From Armatimonadota bacterium (lineage in GTDB: Bacteria > Armatimonadota > Fimbriimonadia > Fimbriimonadales > Fimbriimonadaceae), in assembly GCA_018268315.1 (NCBI GenBank), contig JAFDWU010000001.1, positions 473,280-537,279 on the forward strand: a stretch of DNA of 64,000 bases, read 5' to 3'. The notes below the pieces were generated by a model. It did not search any database. It saw nothing but the letters and a program-made list of their open reading frames with translations, and had not been told where the DNA came from. How positions within the stretch are numbered: the stretch's first letter is position 1; every line of letters begins with the position of its first letter. A program made the position numbers and the translations under genes. Of this stretch, positions 52,137-61,370 are shown piece by piece.

Positions 52137-52979
52137 CTAAATCTCATATTCAAGGGGGGTGTCTACGGTGACTCCCGGTTTACGAAGAACGTCGGCGCGG
52201 GTAATCACCGAGTTTGGCGGCACGCTTCGCGTAAGCCAAACGTTGCCGCCGATAACGCTGTCATCCCCGATCACGGTGTCTCCGCCGAGGATGATCGCGT
52301 TGGCATAAATGGTCACGCGGTTCCCCACCGTTGGGTGCCGCTTAACTCCCTGCTGGCTCTTAGCCACTTGCATCGCGCCCAGGGTCACGCCCTGGAACAT
52401 CGTCACGTCGTCCCCAATGATCGCGGTTTGACCGATCACGACGCCGGTGCCGTGATCGATCGAGAATCGCTTGCCGATCTTGGCGTCGGGGTGGATGTCA
52501 ATGCCAGTCTCACGGTGGGCAAACTCGGTCATGATGCGCGGCAGGAATCTGATCTCTTGCTGAGCAAGTTCGTGCGCCAGCCGATAGGTGGCGATGGCGA
52601 AGATGCCGGGATACGCCAGGAGCACTTCGTCAAGCCCCTCACTTGCGGGGTCGCGGTTGGAGATCGCTTGCGCGTCCTCCAAAATGTCTTGCCGCAGACG
52701 GGGCAGCGCCATCAGGAACTTGTCCGTACAGGCTACGCACTTCGCGTCAGGGTTGTTGAGAGTTGTTAGCAGGTGACTCAGCGAACGGCGAAGCTCATCA
52801 TAGTCGTGCTCCAGTCCTACCGATTCTCCAAAAGCGAACTGCGGGAACAGGAATGCCAGCAGCCTCCGAACAAGGCGATCGCCTTCGGCGCGCAGATGCT
52901 TTGGCAGGGTGCAACTCTCGCGGGCAACCTGAAGTTCGCTTAGAAACTGCTCATCCAGACCGCGGGCTTCTTGCTGCAT
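52137..52979 (-). CDS. cysE: Serine O-acetyltransferase
   Basis: A protein of 280 residues. It acetylates serine to O-acetylserine, the first committed step of cysteine synthesis. A helical N-terminal half (residues 1-170) is followed by the left-handed beta-helix with the sequence HRETGIDIHPDAKIGKRFSI and DHGTGVVIGQTAIIGDDVTM, typical of CysE. The tail runs to LRKPGVTVDTPLEYEI. The TATTTATAG stretch 9 bases upstream of the ATG could be a -10 box, which would make the transcript almost leaderless. CysK follows. Confidence 0.93.
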   Translation of the reverse strand: MQQEARGLDEQFLSELQVARESCTLPKHLRAEGDRLVRRLLAFLFPQFAFGESVGLEHDYDELRRSLSHLLTTLNNPDAKCVACTDKFLMALPRLRQDILEDAQAISNRDPASEGLDEVLLAYPGIFAIATYRLAHELAQQEIRFLPRIMTEFAHRETGIDIHPDAKIGKRFSIDHGTGVVIGQTAIIGDDVTMFQGVTLGAMQVAKSQQGVKRHPTVGNRVTIYANAIILGGDTVIGDDSVIGGNVWLTRSVPPNSVITRADVLRKPGVTVDTPLEYEI

Positions 52980-53049
52980 GACTATAAATAACGCCTCGTT
53001 GCGCCAGATTGTGGCCCGGCGGCGATGGTTGATTACTTTACCAGCGGCC

Positions 53050-55335
53050 CTATCCCGCGCCGCCCAGCTTATCCAGCATGATGAGGGTCTGCGGCTTGCT
53101 AATCATTTCGTTATTCGCCTCGCACCTTGCGCTTAAGAGGCAGGCCGGGCAGCCGTTCTCACAGCGGCAGGAAGAAACCAACTCGTGTGCCCCCCGCACC
53201 CAGCTTAGCGCCGAATCGAACAGCCTTTCCGCCAGCCCGACGCCGCCAGGGGCACGGTCGAATATGAACACGGCGGGCGAAAGCCGGTCGTGGAAGATCG
53301 AATACCAAGCGCTGCCAAGGTCGGCGCGATCACAACCCGCAAGGAGCGGCGCAAGCGCCATCAGCGCGTGCTCTACGCCATGCACACCCGCAATCTCCTC
53401 CGGCTTCAGTTCCGTAAGCCCTCCCTTATCCTCAAAGCCAAACCTGACGGCAAGTGTTTCATACGATTCGCTGGGCAGGTCGAGGTCTTCCATGCCCAAA
53501 ACCGAATCGCCATCCAGCGACTTTCGCCGGAAGCCGGTCACGAGGTCGGTGACCTTCACGCTGCAAAGCTCCGCATATCCGCTCGCTATCTGCAAGCGCT
53601 GGACCACGTATTGCGGGTCCAGCACCGACTGCACGATCGGCTGCGTATAGTAGTTCGCCTCCATTGCGACGAGGGTCGCGATCCCCGCTTCCAAATTCAA
53701 TTCCTTGCTGAGATAGGTCTGGCCGCGGTGCAGATAGATCGCTCCTTCGTGGGCGCCTTGCATGGCTCGCCAACGCTCCATCGAGCCCAGTTCCTGGCCG
53801 TTCACCAGCAGCGTGATGGATTGCCCGCTACTGCCGCGTAAATTAATCTTGCCCGCAGGGGCTTCGTGGGAGGGGTAGTAGAATCGCCCCGCCCTGAACT
53901 CCAATTCCCCCGCTCGATCCATGCCTTCCGCCGTCTCGATGGCGGAGTCCCCAAACGCTGCCAGCTCCGAGGGTCCAATCGGCCGCTCATAGGCCGCACA
54001 GAGCAAGTGAGACGGCAGAATGTGCTTGTTCTCCGGGTTGATCGCCACGTTCTCAACCTTGGAGTCCAGTACCCGCGCCGGTTCTCGTATCAGATACTGC
54101 TCTAAAGGGTCGTCGTGGGCCACGTAGATCGCAAGGCTGTCCTTCGCGCCTCGCCCCGCGCGTCCGACCTGCTGCCAAAAACTGGAGATCGTGCCCGGAT
54201 AGCCATTCAGGATCACCGCGTCGAGGTCGCCGAGGTCGATGCCTAGCTCCATCGCGTTGGTAGCGGAAAGGCCCCTTAGGTCGCCTTTGAATAGGCGCTT
54301 CTCAATGTCCCGCCGTTCCTTTGGCGTGTAACCGGCCCGGTAGCTCTCAAATTGCTGCGGATTAAGCCCAGGACGGCCCTCGCACCCTTCCCTAATGTAG
54401 CGCAGGACCAGCTCCGCCGAGACCCGCGCGCGGTTAAACGCAAGGCTTCGCAGGCCTAGCTCGCCCAGCATCAGCACGATTTCGGCGGTCGTCTTGTTGG
54501 CGCTGAAGCGGTCACCCTCATCGTAAGCCCCGATAAGCGGCGGATTCCAGAAGACGAGGCTCTTGCGCCCATCCGGCGCGCCGTCTCCATCAATCACCAC
54601 GGGCTTGCGCCCCACCAACTGCCGGAACAACGCCTCGGGATTCCCAATCGTCGCCGAGCATCCGATCACGGTGGGACTCGAATGCCGAAACTCGCACAGC
54701 CTCAGTAATCGCCGGATAACGTTCGCCACATGCGAGCCGAAGATGCCCCGGTAAGTGTGCATCTCGTCGATGACGATAAACCGAAGCGAGCGCAGGAAGG
54801 GCCCCCAATTCTCGTGGCCGGGCAGGATGCCCAAATGCAGCATGTCCGGATTCGTAAGGATGACCTGCGCCGAATTCCGAATCGCGCTGCGTTGGCTGCG
54901 CGGCGTGTCGCCGTCATAGGTAGCTGCCCGTATGCCCACCGGGCCCAACAAAGCCTGTAGCTTGCCAAGCTGGTCCTGCGCGAGGGCCTTTGTTGGGAAT
55001 AGGTACAGCGCCCGTGCCACCGGCTCGGAAAGCAGGCTCTCCATCACCGGCAGGTTGTAGCACAGTGTCTTGCCAGAGTTCGTGCCGGTAACCACGAACA
55101 CATCTTTGCCCTGCACGGCTTGATCGAACACCTGCGCCTGATGCGAGTAGAGCTGCTTCACGCCAATGTTCGCGAGCAAGCCCTCTAACTTCGAGCTTAG
55201 CGGTTGCGAGGGCTCGCCATAAACCGCAGATTTGGGTGGCAGCACCTCGATGTGCTGAATTTGGGCTGCGAGCGCCTCATCCAGCCGCATGGCCTCCGCA
55301 AAAGTTAGCCCCGCAAGCGGATTACTGGTCTCCAA
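53050..55335 (-). CDS. DEAH-box helicase with DUF1998 (MrfA/YprA-like)
   Basis: A protein of 761 residues. The helicase core has Walker A VTGTNSGKTLCYNLP, DEAH-type motif II FIVIDEMHTYRG, SCSATIGNPE (motif III) and motif VI QQVGRAGRGAKDSLAI. The C-terminal DUF1998 part holds a four-cysteine cluster in SSCRCENGCPACLLSARCE. MrfA unwinds DNA to repair mitomycin lesions in Bacillus with the nuclease MrfB, which is not adjacent here. The TTG start overlaps the end of tatC by 14 bases. Function by family is strong; partner is unknown. Confidence 0.92.
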   Translation of the reverse strand: METSNPLAGLTFAEAMRLDEALAAQIQHIEVLPPKSAVYGEPSQPLSSKLEGLLANIGVKQLYSHQAQVFDQAVQGKDVFVVTGTNSGKTLCYNLPVMESLLSEPVARALYLFPTKALAQDQLGKLQALLGPVGIRAATYDGDTPRSQRSAIRNSAQVILTNPDMLHLGILPGHENWGPFLRSLRFIVIDEMHTYRGIFGSHVANVIRRLLRLCEFRHSSPTVIGCSATIGNPEALFRQLVGRKPVVIDGDGAPDGRKSLVFWNPPLIGAYDEGDRFSANKTTAEIVLMLGELGLRSLAFNRARVSAELVLRYIREGCEGRPGLNPQQFESYRAGYTPKERRDIEKRLFKGDLRGLSATNAMELGIDLGDLDAVILNGYPGTISSFWQQVGRAGRGAKDSLAIYVAHDDPLEQYLIREPARVLDSKVENVAINPENKHILPSHLLCAAYERPIGPSELAAFGDSAIETAEGMDRAGELEFRAGRFYYPSHEAPAGKINLRGSSGQSITLLVNGQELGSMERWRAMQGAHEGAIYLHRGQTYLSKELNLEAGIATLVAMEANYYTQPIVQSVLDPQYVVQRLQIASGYAELCSVKVTDLVTGFRRKSLDGDSVLGMEDLDLPSESYETLAVRFGFEDKGGLTELKPEEIAGVHGVEHALMALAPLLAGCDRADLGSAWYSIFHDRLSPAVFIFDRAPGGVGLAERLFDSALSWVRGAHELVSSCRCENGCPACLLSARCEANNEMISKPQTLIMLDKLGGAG

Positions 55336-56149
55336 GTTCGTCCACGTCAGGCGGCTGCTTCAGGCTGAGCTTCTTGTCCCGCTTGATACTCCAATTAAGC
55401 ACCTGCACACTCGCCGCGAAGAGAACGCTTAGCGGAATCGCCATCATCAGCATGCTGCCCACATCGTTGCTCGGGGTAATAATCATGGACATGGTGAAGA
55501 TTCCCACCGTGCACTGTCGCCAATTCTTCATTAGCGTTTCTGGAGTGACCAGGCCGAGTTTGCCGATGATGAACACCACGAGCGGAAGCTGGAAGCCAAA
55601 CCCAAACGCCAGCATCATCTTCAGCGTGAAGAACACCATCATCCCCGGCTCTTGATGGAGTTCGGTATGCGGGAAGTTGTCCATGTAGCTGGCAAACCAG
55701 CGCACGACATTGGGCAAGATGAGCAGGCTGAAGGTCGCACCGACAATGAAAAGCGCCGCCGCCCAAGGCGCTGCGCGCGCAAACGGTTTGCGCTCCTTTG
55801 GCTTCAGGCCTGGCTTTACAAATCCCCAGGCTTGCAGCGTCGCAAACGGCGCCGTCAAGATGGCGCCTATCATGAAGCTGAGCCGAAGTTGGAGCATGAA
55901 GGGGTCAAGCGCATTTCGGAACACTTCGAGGTAGACAAACTGATGGCCCGAAGCCTTCAGGTTCGCCTTGATCGCCCCCTGAAGCGTGTCGTACAGAAAG
56001 GGCTCGAGATACCAACCCGCGAGCCAAGCGGCCGCTAAAAAGATGACGACCCGAATAATTCGGGTCCTCAACTCATCTAGATGATCGCCAAGCGACTGGC
56101 GAAACTCATCCGGATCGTCCGGTATTCTCCGCCGCTTGGGCTGTGCCAT
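55322..56149 (-). CDS. tatC: Sec-independent protein translocase TatC
   Basis: A protein of 275 residues with six membrane helices. The N-terminal signature FRQSLGDHLDELRTRIIRVV and the later KPGLKPKERKPFARAAPWAA with ALFIVGATFSLLILPNVVRW are typical. TatC binds twin-arginine signal peptides and, with TatA, moves folded proteins across the inner membrane. No tatA is adjacent. The gene lies 2 bases behind the upstream secreted-protein gene and its stop overlaps the helicase start, so the three form one operon. The C-terminus is a charged tail of about 30 residues. Confidence 0.95.
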   Translation of the reverse strand: MAQPKRRRIPDDPDEFRQSLGDHLDELRTRIIRVVIFLAAAWLAGWYLEPFLYDTLQGAIKANLKASGHQFVYLEVFRNALDPFMLQLRLSFMIGAILTAPFATLQAWGFVKPGLKPKERKPFARAAPWAAALFIVGATFSLLILPNVVRWFASYMDNFPHTELHQEPGMMVFFTLKMMLAFGFGFQLPLVVFIIGKLGLVTPETLMKNWRQCTVGIFTMSMIITPSNDVGSMLMMAIPLSVLFAASVQVLNWSIKRDKKLSLKQPPDVDELGDQ

Positions 56150-56151
56150 CG

Positions 56152-57576
56152 TTAGCGTTCGAGAGTCATTTCAAGCGTCAGCGTAACTTTGCGCGCCTGT
56201 CCTGCCGGAATTGCGGCTCCGGTTCGCTGCTCACCACGATTCTGTCCGCCGGTCGGTGGTCGAGTACCGCTGCCGCTTGAATTTCCCCTCGGATTCCGAC
56301 GAACTCGGCCCGGACCCTCATCGTCCGCATCATCCTGCAAGACGGTGTCACCGCCACCATCATCGCCAGTTCCTGGGCGCTTGAATCCGCGATTTCCTCT
56401 GCCGCCGCCGTTACCCGTTCCCCTATTGCCACCTCGATTATTGCCCGCATTGCCCTGGTTGCCAGCACCTGCCGGCGCTCCGGTTTCGGTTATTTCAATC
56501 GTTCGCTTCCATCGGAAAATCTGGCGCATATCAAGGGCAAACCAAATATCTTCCGACATCTGCTGGTGAGCAGTGGTGGAGCCTTCGGCGATGCTGTTGC
56601 GGAGCACTGCGCAAGGATGGCCCTGCTCCCACTCCAGCCTCACAAACTCGCCTCTAGCCGAAACCGGCTTAACGAGCGATTTCAACTCAGTAGCGATATT
56701 GAGATCGACATTGGGAACTTGGAAGTTCGACGGCCAGTTGCTGCCGGGATGAACCGGATTCTGAGGCAACGTTGGCAACGGAATGTTCAAATACAAATTA
56801 GTCGTTGAGACCCCTCCAACGCCATCAAACGGCGTTGCAATCGGGATCGCTCCAAATACTTCACGGCCATCTTCCCTTAAGCGAGCATAGCTTGGAGCGA
56901 TATCATCATCCGTGAAACGGCGTGGGAAACTCTGGCCTTCAAGCACTGCGTAGAAGAAGTCCCGACCTCGAGGGCTAACCGCCTGCTGGCGAATAAGTCC
57001 ATCTCCTCCTGGGAATACATTGTCTACCGCGTACATTACTCGCAGCTTTTCGTCGTACTGCTCAAGAATTGAGCCGTGAGCGCCCGCTTTCGCGCCGACG
57101 GGAACATCGGAAACTTCGACGTGCTCCACGATATCGTAGACCGCAGCCGTACCCTTGTTAAAGCGGTAACGAAGCTGGAGTCCGCTTGGCGGGATCGAAA
57201 TACTTGAATGGTTGGCTACCGTTACCTGAACCGAGGAACGATCAATGATCCGCGGCTGATCCTTGAAGTCAACGTAGAGAGCGAGCTCAATCTTCGTCGG
57301 TCCGTCTGGAATCTGCAACTTCTTCGTGTCCAGATTGTAGGTGTAGAAGCGGCCCTTCGCGTCGTAGTTACGCGGCATAGTGGCCTCAATGAATTTGCCA
57401 TTCACGAAGACGCCAAAATAGCCGCCCGAAGGCACGCTGTACTTGGGAACGTCAATGCGAACCGTCTCACGAACCTTCGATCCGTCAGCGGGCCGAACGA
57501 TCGTAAACGGCGCATTCTGGGCCATTAGCTGAACCCATGAGGCAATAGCGAGGACTGTACAAAACGCTCTTTTCAT
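56152..57576 (-). CDS. Secreted protein with beta domains and Gly/Asn-rich disordered region
   Basis: A protein of 474 residues. The ATG at 57576 has GAAGGGA 9 bases upstream and gives the signal peptide RAFCTVLAIASWVQLMA; a longer frame upstream is less likely. Residues 25-115 are an Ig-like domain (FTIVRPADGSKVRETVRIDV). Residues 120-330 are beta-rich (LRYRFNKGTAAVYDIVEHVE), in the style of the other secreted proteins in this window. Residues 355-460 are low complexity (GNQGNAGNNRGGNRGTGNGG and related), then a final strand TLTLEMTLER. First gene of the tatC-helicase operon, but no twin-arginine signal is seen. Confidence 0.78.
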   Translation of the reverse strand: MKRAFCTVLAIASWVQLMAQNAPFTIVRPADGSKVRETVRIDVPKYSVPSGGYFGVFVNGKFIEATMPRNYDAKGRFYTYNLDTKKLQIPDGPTKIELALYVDFKDQPRIIDRSSVQVTVANHSSISIPPSGLQLRYRFNKGTAAVYDIVEHVEVSDVPVGAKAGAHGSILEQYDEKLRVMYAVDNVFPGGDGLIRQQAVSPRGRDFFYAVLEGQSFPRRFTDDDIAPSYARLREDGREVFGAIPIATPFDGVGGVSTTNLYLNIPLPTLPQNPVHPGSNWPSNFQVPNVDLNIATELKSLVKPVSARGEFVRLEWEQGHPCAVLRNSIAEGSTTAHQQMSEDIWFALDMRQIFRWKRTIEITETGAPAGAGNQGNAGNNRGGNRGTGNGGGRGNRGFKRPGTGDDGGGDTVLQDDADDEGPGRVRRNPRGNSSGSGTRPPTGGQNRGEQRTGAAIPAGQARKVTLTLEMTLER

Positions 57577-57686
57577 TGATGCGGAATCCCTTCTAGTCAT
57601 TATGACGCGGCGGACACTGCCAATGGTACAGCCCGCAGCCTTATGCAGAGACGTAAACAAATGTTTATCCGTTCTCAATATAATAG

Positions 57687-59924
57687 ATGTCCCCCATGAC
57701 CGCGGCCCTTGATTTGCATTCTTTGAACCCACACCAGCGTGAAGCCGTTGAGTGGCCGGGTGGGCCGCTGCTCATCTTTGCGGGAGCGGGCTCAGGGAAG
57801 ACGCGTGTCATCACCTACCGCATCGCACGCCTCATTGCCGAAGGCGTCCCAGCGCATCGAATTCTTGCCGTCACCTTCACTAACAAGGCTGCCAGAGAGA
57901 TGCGGGAACGAATTGAAAGCCTATCCGGCGATTCCGCCAAGAACCTGTGGATGGGAACATTCCACTCGATCTGCGCGAAAATTCTGCGCATTGACGGCAA
58001 AGCGATTGGCATCGACCCCAGCTTCGTCATCTACGATGACGGCGACCAGGTTTCGCTCGTTAAGGAGATTCTGAAAGGGCTTTCGGTTGACGATAAAGCC
58101 GTCCAACCAAGGGCAATCCTCTCGGAAATTTCCGCCGCCAAGGAGCGTCTCGTCACTCCCGCCAAATACGCCGCCAGCGCAACAGGTTATGTCGAGCGCA
58201 TCGCCTCCGAGGTCTATCCGCTTTACGAGAAGCTCCTGCGCAAAGCGAACGCGGTCGACTTTGACGACATCATCCTCTTCGTCGTCCGCTTGTTAGAGGA
58301 GCGCCAAGATGTGCTCGACAAGTACGCGGAGAAATTCCTCCACGTGCTGGTGGATGAGTATCAGGACGTCAACTACAGCCAGTATCGTCTGGTGCAGCTT
58401 CTCGCCTCCAAGCACCGCAACATCGCGGTTGTTGGCGACGACGACCAGTCAATTTATGCCTGGCGCGGCGCGGATGTTTCGCTTATCCTTCGCTTCGGCT
58501 CGGATTACCCCGACGCCAAGATCGTAAAGCTTGAGCAGAACTACCGCTCCACGCAGAACATCCTCACCGCCGCCCACGCCATCATTTCGCGCAATTCTTC
58601 CCGCGCCAAAAAAGAGCTTTGGACCGAGAACGGCCCTGGCGTCCCCATCACGCTTAGCCAAGCCGGCACCGAGCACGATGAGGCGGCAATGGTGGTCGAG
58701 GCGATCATGCGCGACGTGCGCACGGGTCGCCGCAAATACGAAGACTTTGCCATTCTTTACCGAACCAATGCGCAGAGCCGCGTCCTGGAAGAAGCACTAC
58801 TGACCAACCGCGTGCCGCACAAGCTCATTGGTGGCCAGCGGTTCTACGATCGCAAAGAAATCAAGGATCTGATCGCGTATCTGCGGATCACGCTGAACCC
58901 TAACGACGATATCTCCTTCCGCCGAGTCATCAACACCCCCGCAAGGGGTCTGGGTTCGACCACCATTGAGAAGATCGAGAAATACGCCGCTGAACGCAGC
59001 TTCAGCTTGCTTCAGGCCGCGCAAAGCCAAGAACTTCAAGCGAGCCTGCAAAAGAATGCTGCCAATGCCTTGCGATCATTTGCGTTCGCGATCCAGCTGG
59101 GGGCGGATAAGGCCGAGCTTGGCCCGGTCACGCCCGTGATAAAGACTCTGCTTACTGAATCCGGCTACCACCACGCTCTGCGCGAGGAAGGCAGCGAGGA
59201 ATCGCTTGGCCGCCTAGAAAACCTTCAAGAACTTGTGAACGTAGCCGCCGAATACGATGCGTCCACCGAGGAGCCATCGCTGGCGGGATTCCTCGAAAGC
59301 GTTGCCCTCGTCGCCGACGTCGACAACCTAACCGAAGGTGGCCGCGCGGTAACCCTAATGACCCTTCACTCTGCCAAAGGCCTCGAATTCCCTGTCGTCT
59401 TCCTGGTCGGAATGGAGGAAGGCATCTTTCCCCATTCGCGTTCGCTTCGCACCGACGCGGAGATTGAAGAAGAAAGGCGGCTTGCCTACGTGGGCATTAC
59501 TCGCGCTCGCGAAGAGCTGCATTTAACCTATGCGCATCGCCGCGCCATCTACGGCCAGCCAAATTTCAGCGTCCGCTCGCGGTTCCTTGAAGACTTGCCA
59601 AACCACCTCCTCGACACGTTAAACATGAACGGATATGTGCCGCAGCGAGAAAACCGAGGGGTATATCAGGAGCGCACCGGCAATTACCGAGTCGTCGATA
59701 CCCCGCGCCCCACGGCGCCAGGCAGCAGCCCTTCCGGCCTAAGAGGCCCAACTTGGAAGTCGCCATTCGAAACCGGGCAGCGCGTGAAGCATGCCAAATT
59801 TGGTATCGGAGTGGTCATTGCCTGCAATCCGATCAAGGATGACACCGAAGTCACGGTGGCCTTCCCAGGCGCGGTAGGCGTGAAGAAATTGGTTCAAAAA
59901 CTGGCTAAGCTTGAGCTTGTTTAA
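57687..59924 (+). CDS. pcrA: ATP-dependent DNA helicase PcrA/UvrD (superfamily 1)
   Basis: A protein of 745 residues, full length. Motifs in order: Q-motif LNPHQREAVEWPGG, Walker A FAGAGSGKTRVITYRIARL, motif II HVLVDEYQDVNYSQYRL, motif III GDDDQSIYAWRGADVSL, motif IV LEQNYRSTQNIL, motif V TLMTLHSAKGLEFPVVFLV and motif VI AYVGITRAREELHLTYA. UvrD/PcrA removes repair intermediates and recombinase filaments and unwinds DNA in mismatch and excision repair. The C-terminal SH3-like tail GQRVKHAKFGIGVVIA contacts RNA polymerase in PcrA. It is divergent from the secreted-protein gene. Confidence 0.95.
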   Translation: MSPMTAALDLHSLNPHQREAVEWPGGPLLIFAGAGSGKTRVITYRIARLIAEGVPAHRILAVTFTNKAAREMRERIESLSGDSAKNLWMGTFHSICAKILRIDGKAIGIDPSFVIYDDGDQVSLVKEILKGLSVDDKAVQPRAILSEISAAKERLVTPAKYAASATGYVERIASEVYPLYEKLLRKANAVDFDDIILFVVRLLEERQDVLDKYAEKFLHVLVDEYQDVNYSQYRLVQLLASKHRNIAVVGDDDQSIYAWRGADVSLILRFGSDYPDAKIVKLEQNYRSTQNILTAAHAIISRNSSRAKKELWTENGPGVPITLSQAGTEHDEAAMVVEAIMRDVRTGRRKYEDFAILYRTNAQSRVLEEALLTNRVPHKLIGGQRFYDRKEIKDLIAYLRITLNPNDDISFRRVINTPARGLGSTTIEKIEKYAAERSFSLLQAAQSQELQASLQKNAANALRSFAFAIQLGADKAELGPVTPVIKTLLTESGYHHALREEGSEESLGRLENLQELVNVAAEYDASTEEPSLAGFLESVALVADVDNLTEGGRAVTLMTLHSAKGLEFPVVFLVGMEEGIFPHSRSLRTDAEIEEERRLAYVGITRAREELHLTYAHRRAIYGQPNFSVRSRFLEDLPNHLLDTLNMNGYVPQRENRGVYQERTGNYRVVDTPRPTAPGSSPSGLRGPTWKSPFETGQRVKHAKFGIGVVIACNPIKDDTEVTVAFPGAVGVKKLVQKLAKLELV

Positions 59925-59983
59925 GCTTCCCCGGCAATTCAACCGGTCCCGAAATCAAGCGAACATACCGAAATCTATCTTGG

Positions 59984-61363
59984 ATGGATCAAAGGCTAAG
60001 GATTAGCAATCGCGGCGACTTGCGCGTGGTAGGTCGTGTAGACCCCAGGCTCATTGTCGGCAGCAAGGTCTTGCAAGTAGGGCAAGCGGAGCTTGAGCAG
60101 CTCATCGATACCGAGCTTCAGGAAAACCCCGCCCTCGAACGCCTTGAGCAGGACGATCCTCTTGGTGAGCAAGACATTCTTGAATCGCTCGCCCCCGGCG
60201 AGTACCGACGTGACCGCGAGGATTCCGAGAACTGGCGCAGCAGCACCGCCCGTGATGAAGCGATCACGGACTGGGCAGACCTCGCCGCCGGTGAGCCGTC
60301 CTTGCAGGACCATCTTCGCGCCCAACTATTTACCGTGCTGCCAAAGGACCAGTGGCTCATCGCTGAATATCTCGTGGAAAGCATCGACGACCGCGGGTTC
60401 TTAAGCACCCCGATTGAGGAAGTTGCGCTGGCGGTCGGATGCTCGCTGGAAGAAGCCGAGTCGGTTCTGAAGGAGTTGCAGCGATGCGATCCGGTTGGCG
60501 TCGGCGCTGCCGATGTTAAGCAATGCCTGCTGCTGCAGCTAAGCGATCCGCAAACTTTTGAGCAGCGTCTTGCGCGCATCATCCTGCGCCGATATATGGA
60601 GGATTTCACCGCCCGGCGCATCCAAAAGCTTTGCCGCCACTTCAAGGCGGTTCCAGAAGTCATCGAGGCGGCGTTTGCCGAGATTCTCGCTCTCAGCCCA
60701 TTTCCGGCTGAAGATTTCTCGACTTCGCCAACCTATCAGCGCCAGTCTAAGGCGATTCCTGTTTATCCCGACATCAAGATTTCCCGAACTGAGCAGGGCT
60801 ACGAAATCGAGGTGAAGGGCGCGGAGCCAACCGAATTCAAGATCGACCGTACCTATCAGCAGAAGTTCGAAGAAGCCGCCCGCGGCAAGATGGACAAGGA
60901 TGAGCGCAGGCACGTGGTCACTTACGTCAATCGCGCCAGCACCTTCATCGATAGCCTGAACCAGCGCAAGCAGACAATGCAGCTTATTGGGCGATATCTG
61001 GTCGAGAAGCAGGGCAGCTTTATCAGCACCGGTCAATATCAGTATCTTGCGCCGCTCACGCGGGTGATGATGGCGAACGACCTTGGCGTCCATGAAAGCA
61101 CGATCAGCCGCGCAACCGATGGCAAGTTCGTTCAGCTTGCTACGAACGAGGTTGTGAGCTTCGATGTGTTCTTCAAGCCCGCGCTACGGGTTCAGAAGAT
61201 GATCGAAGATATCTTGCAGACCGAAAACCCCGCAAACCCGCTTTCCGACGAGCGCATCGCGCAGATGCTTGCTGAGCAGGGCGTGAAGATCGCCCGGCGA
61301 ACGGTGAACAAGTATCGCGATAAGTATCGGATGCTGAACTCCCGACGACGACGCAGCGCGTAA
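59984..61363 (+). CDS. rpoN: RNA polymerase sigma-54 factor
   Basis: A protein of 459 residues with all three sigma-54 regions. Region I is short and atypical at the start (GDLRVVGRVDPRLIVGSKVL), but VLQVGQAELEQLIDTELQEN matches the glutamine-rich activator-contact segment. Region II is acidic. Region III has the core-binding domain, the helix-turn-helix and the RpoN box ARRTVNKYRDKYRML (consensus ARRTVAKYRE). Sigma-54 needs an AAA+ activator to open promoters with -24/-12 boxes. No activator gene is in the window. It is 59 bases behind pcrA, possibly in the same transcript. Confidence 0.93.
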   Translation: MDQRLRISNRGDLRVVGRVDPRLIVGSKVLQVGQAELEQLIDTELQENPALERLEQDDPLGEQDILESLAPGEYRRDREDSENWRSSTARDEAITDWADLAAGEPSLQDHLRAQLFTVLPKDQWLIAEYLVESIDDRGFLSTPIEEVALAVGCSLEEAESVLKELQRCDPVGVGAADVKQCLLLQLSDPQTFEQRLARIILRRYMEDFTARRIQKLCRHFKAVPEVIEAAFAEILALSPFPAEDFSTSPTYQRQSKAIPVYPDIKISRTEQGYEIEVKGAEPTEFKIDRTYQQKFEEAARGKMDKDERRHVVTYVNRASTFIDSLNQRKQTMQLIGRYLVEKQGSFISTGQYQYLAPLTRVMMANDLGVHESTISRATDGKFVQLATNEVVSFDVFFKPALRVQKMIEDILQTENPANPLSDERIAQMLAEQGVKIARRTVNKYRDKYRMLNSRRRRSA

Positions 61364-61370
61364 CCGGTCT

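Noticed and set aside
51438-52769. A 443-codon frame antisense to cysK and cysE
   Set aside because: Both minus-strand genes are certain; the frame is a shadow caused by codon bias.
53050-55335. A defence-island reading of the DEAH helicase
   Set aside because: The DUF1998 cysteine cluster fits the repair helicase MrfA, and no DISARM or other defence partner is adjacent; the restriction-modification pair lies 6 kb away across housekeeping genes.
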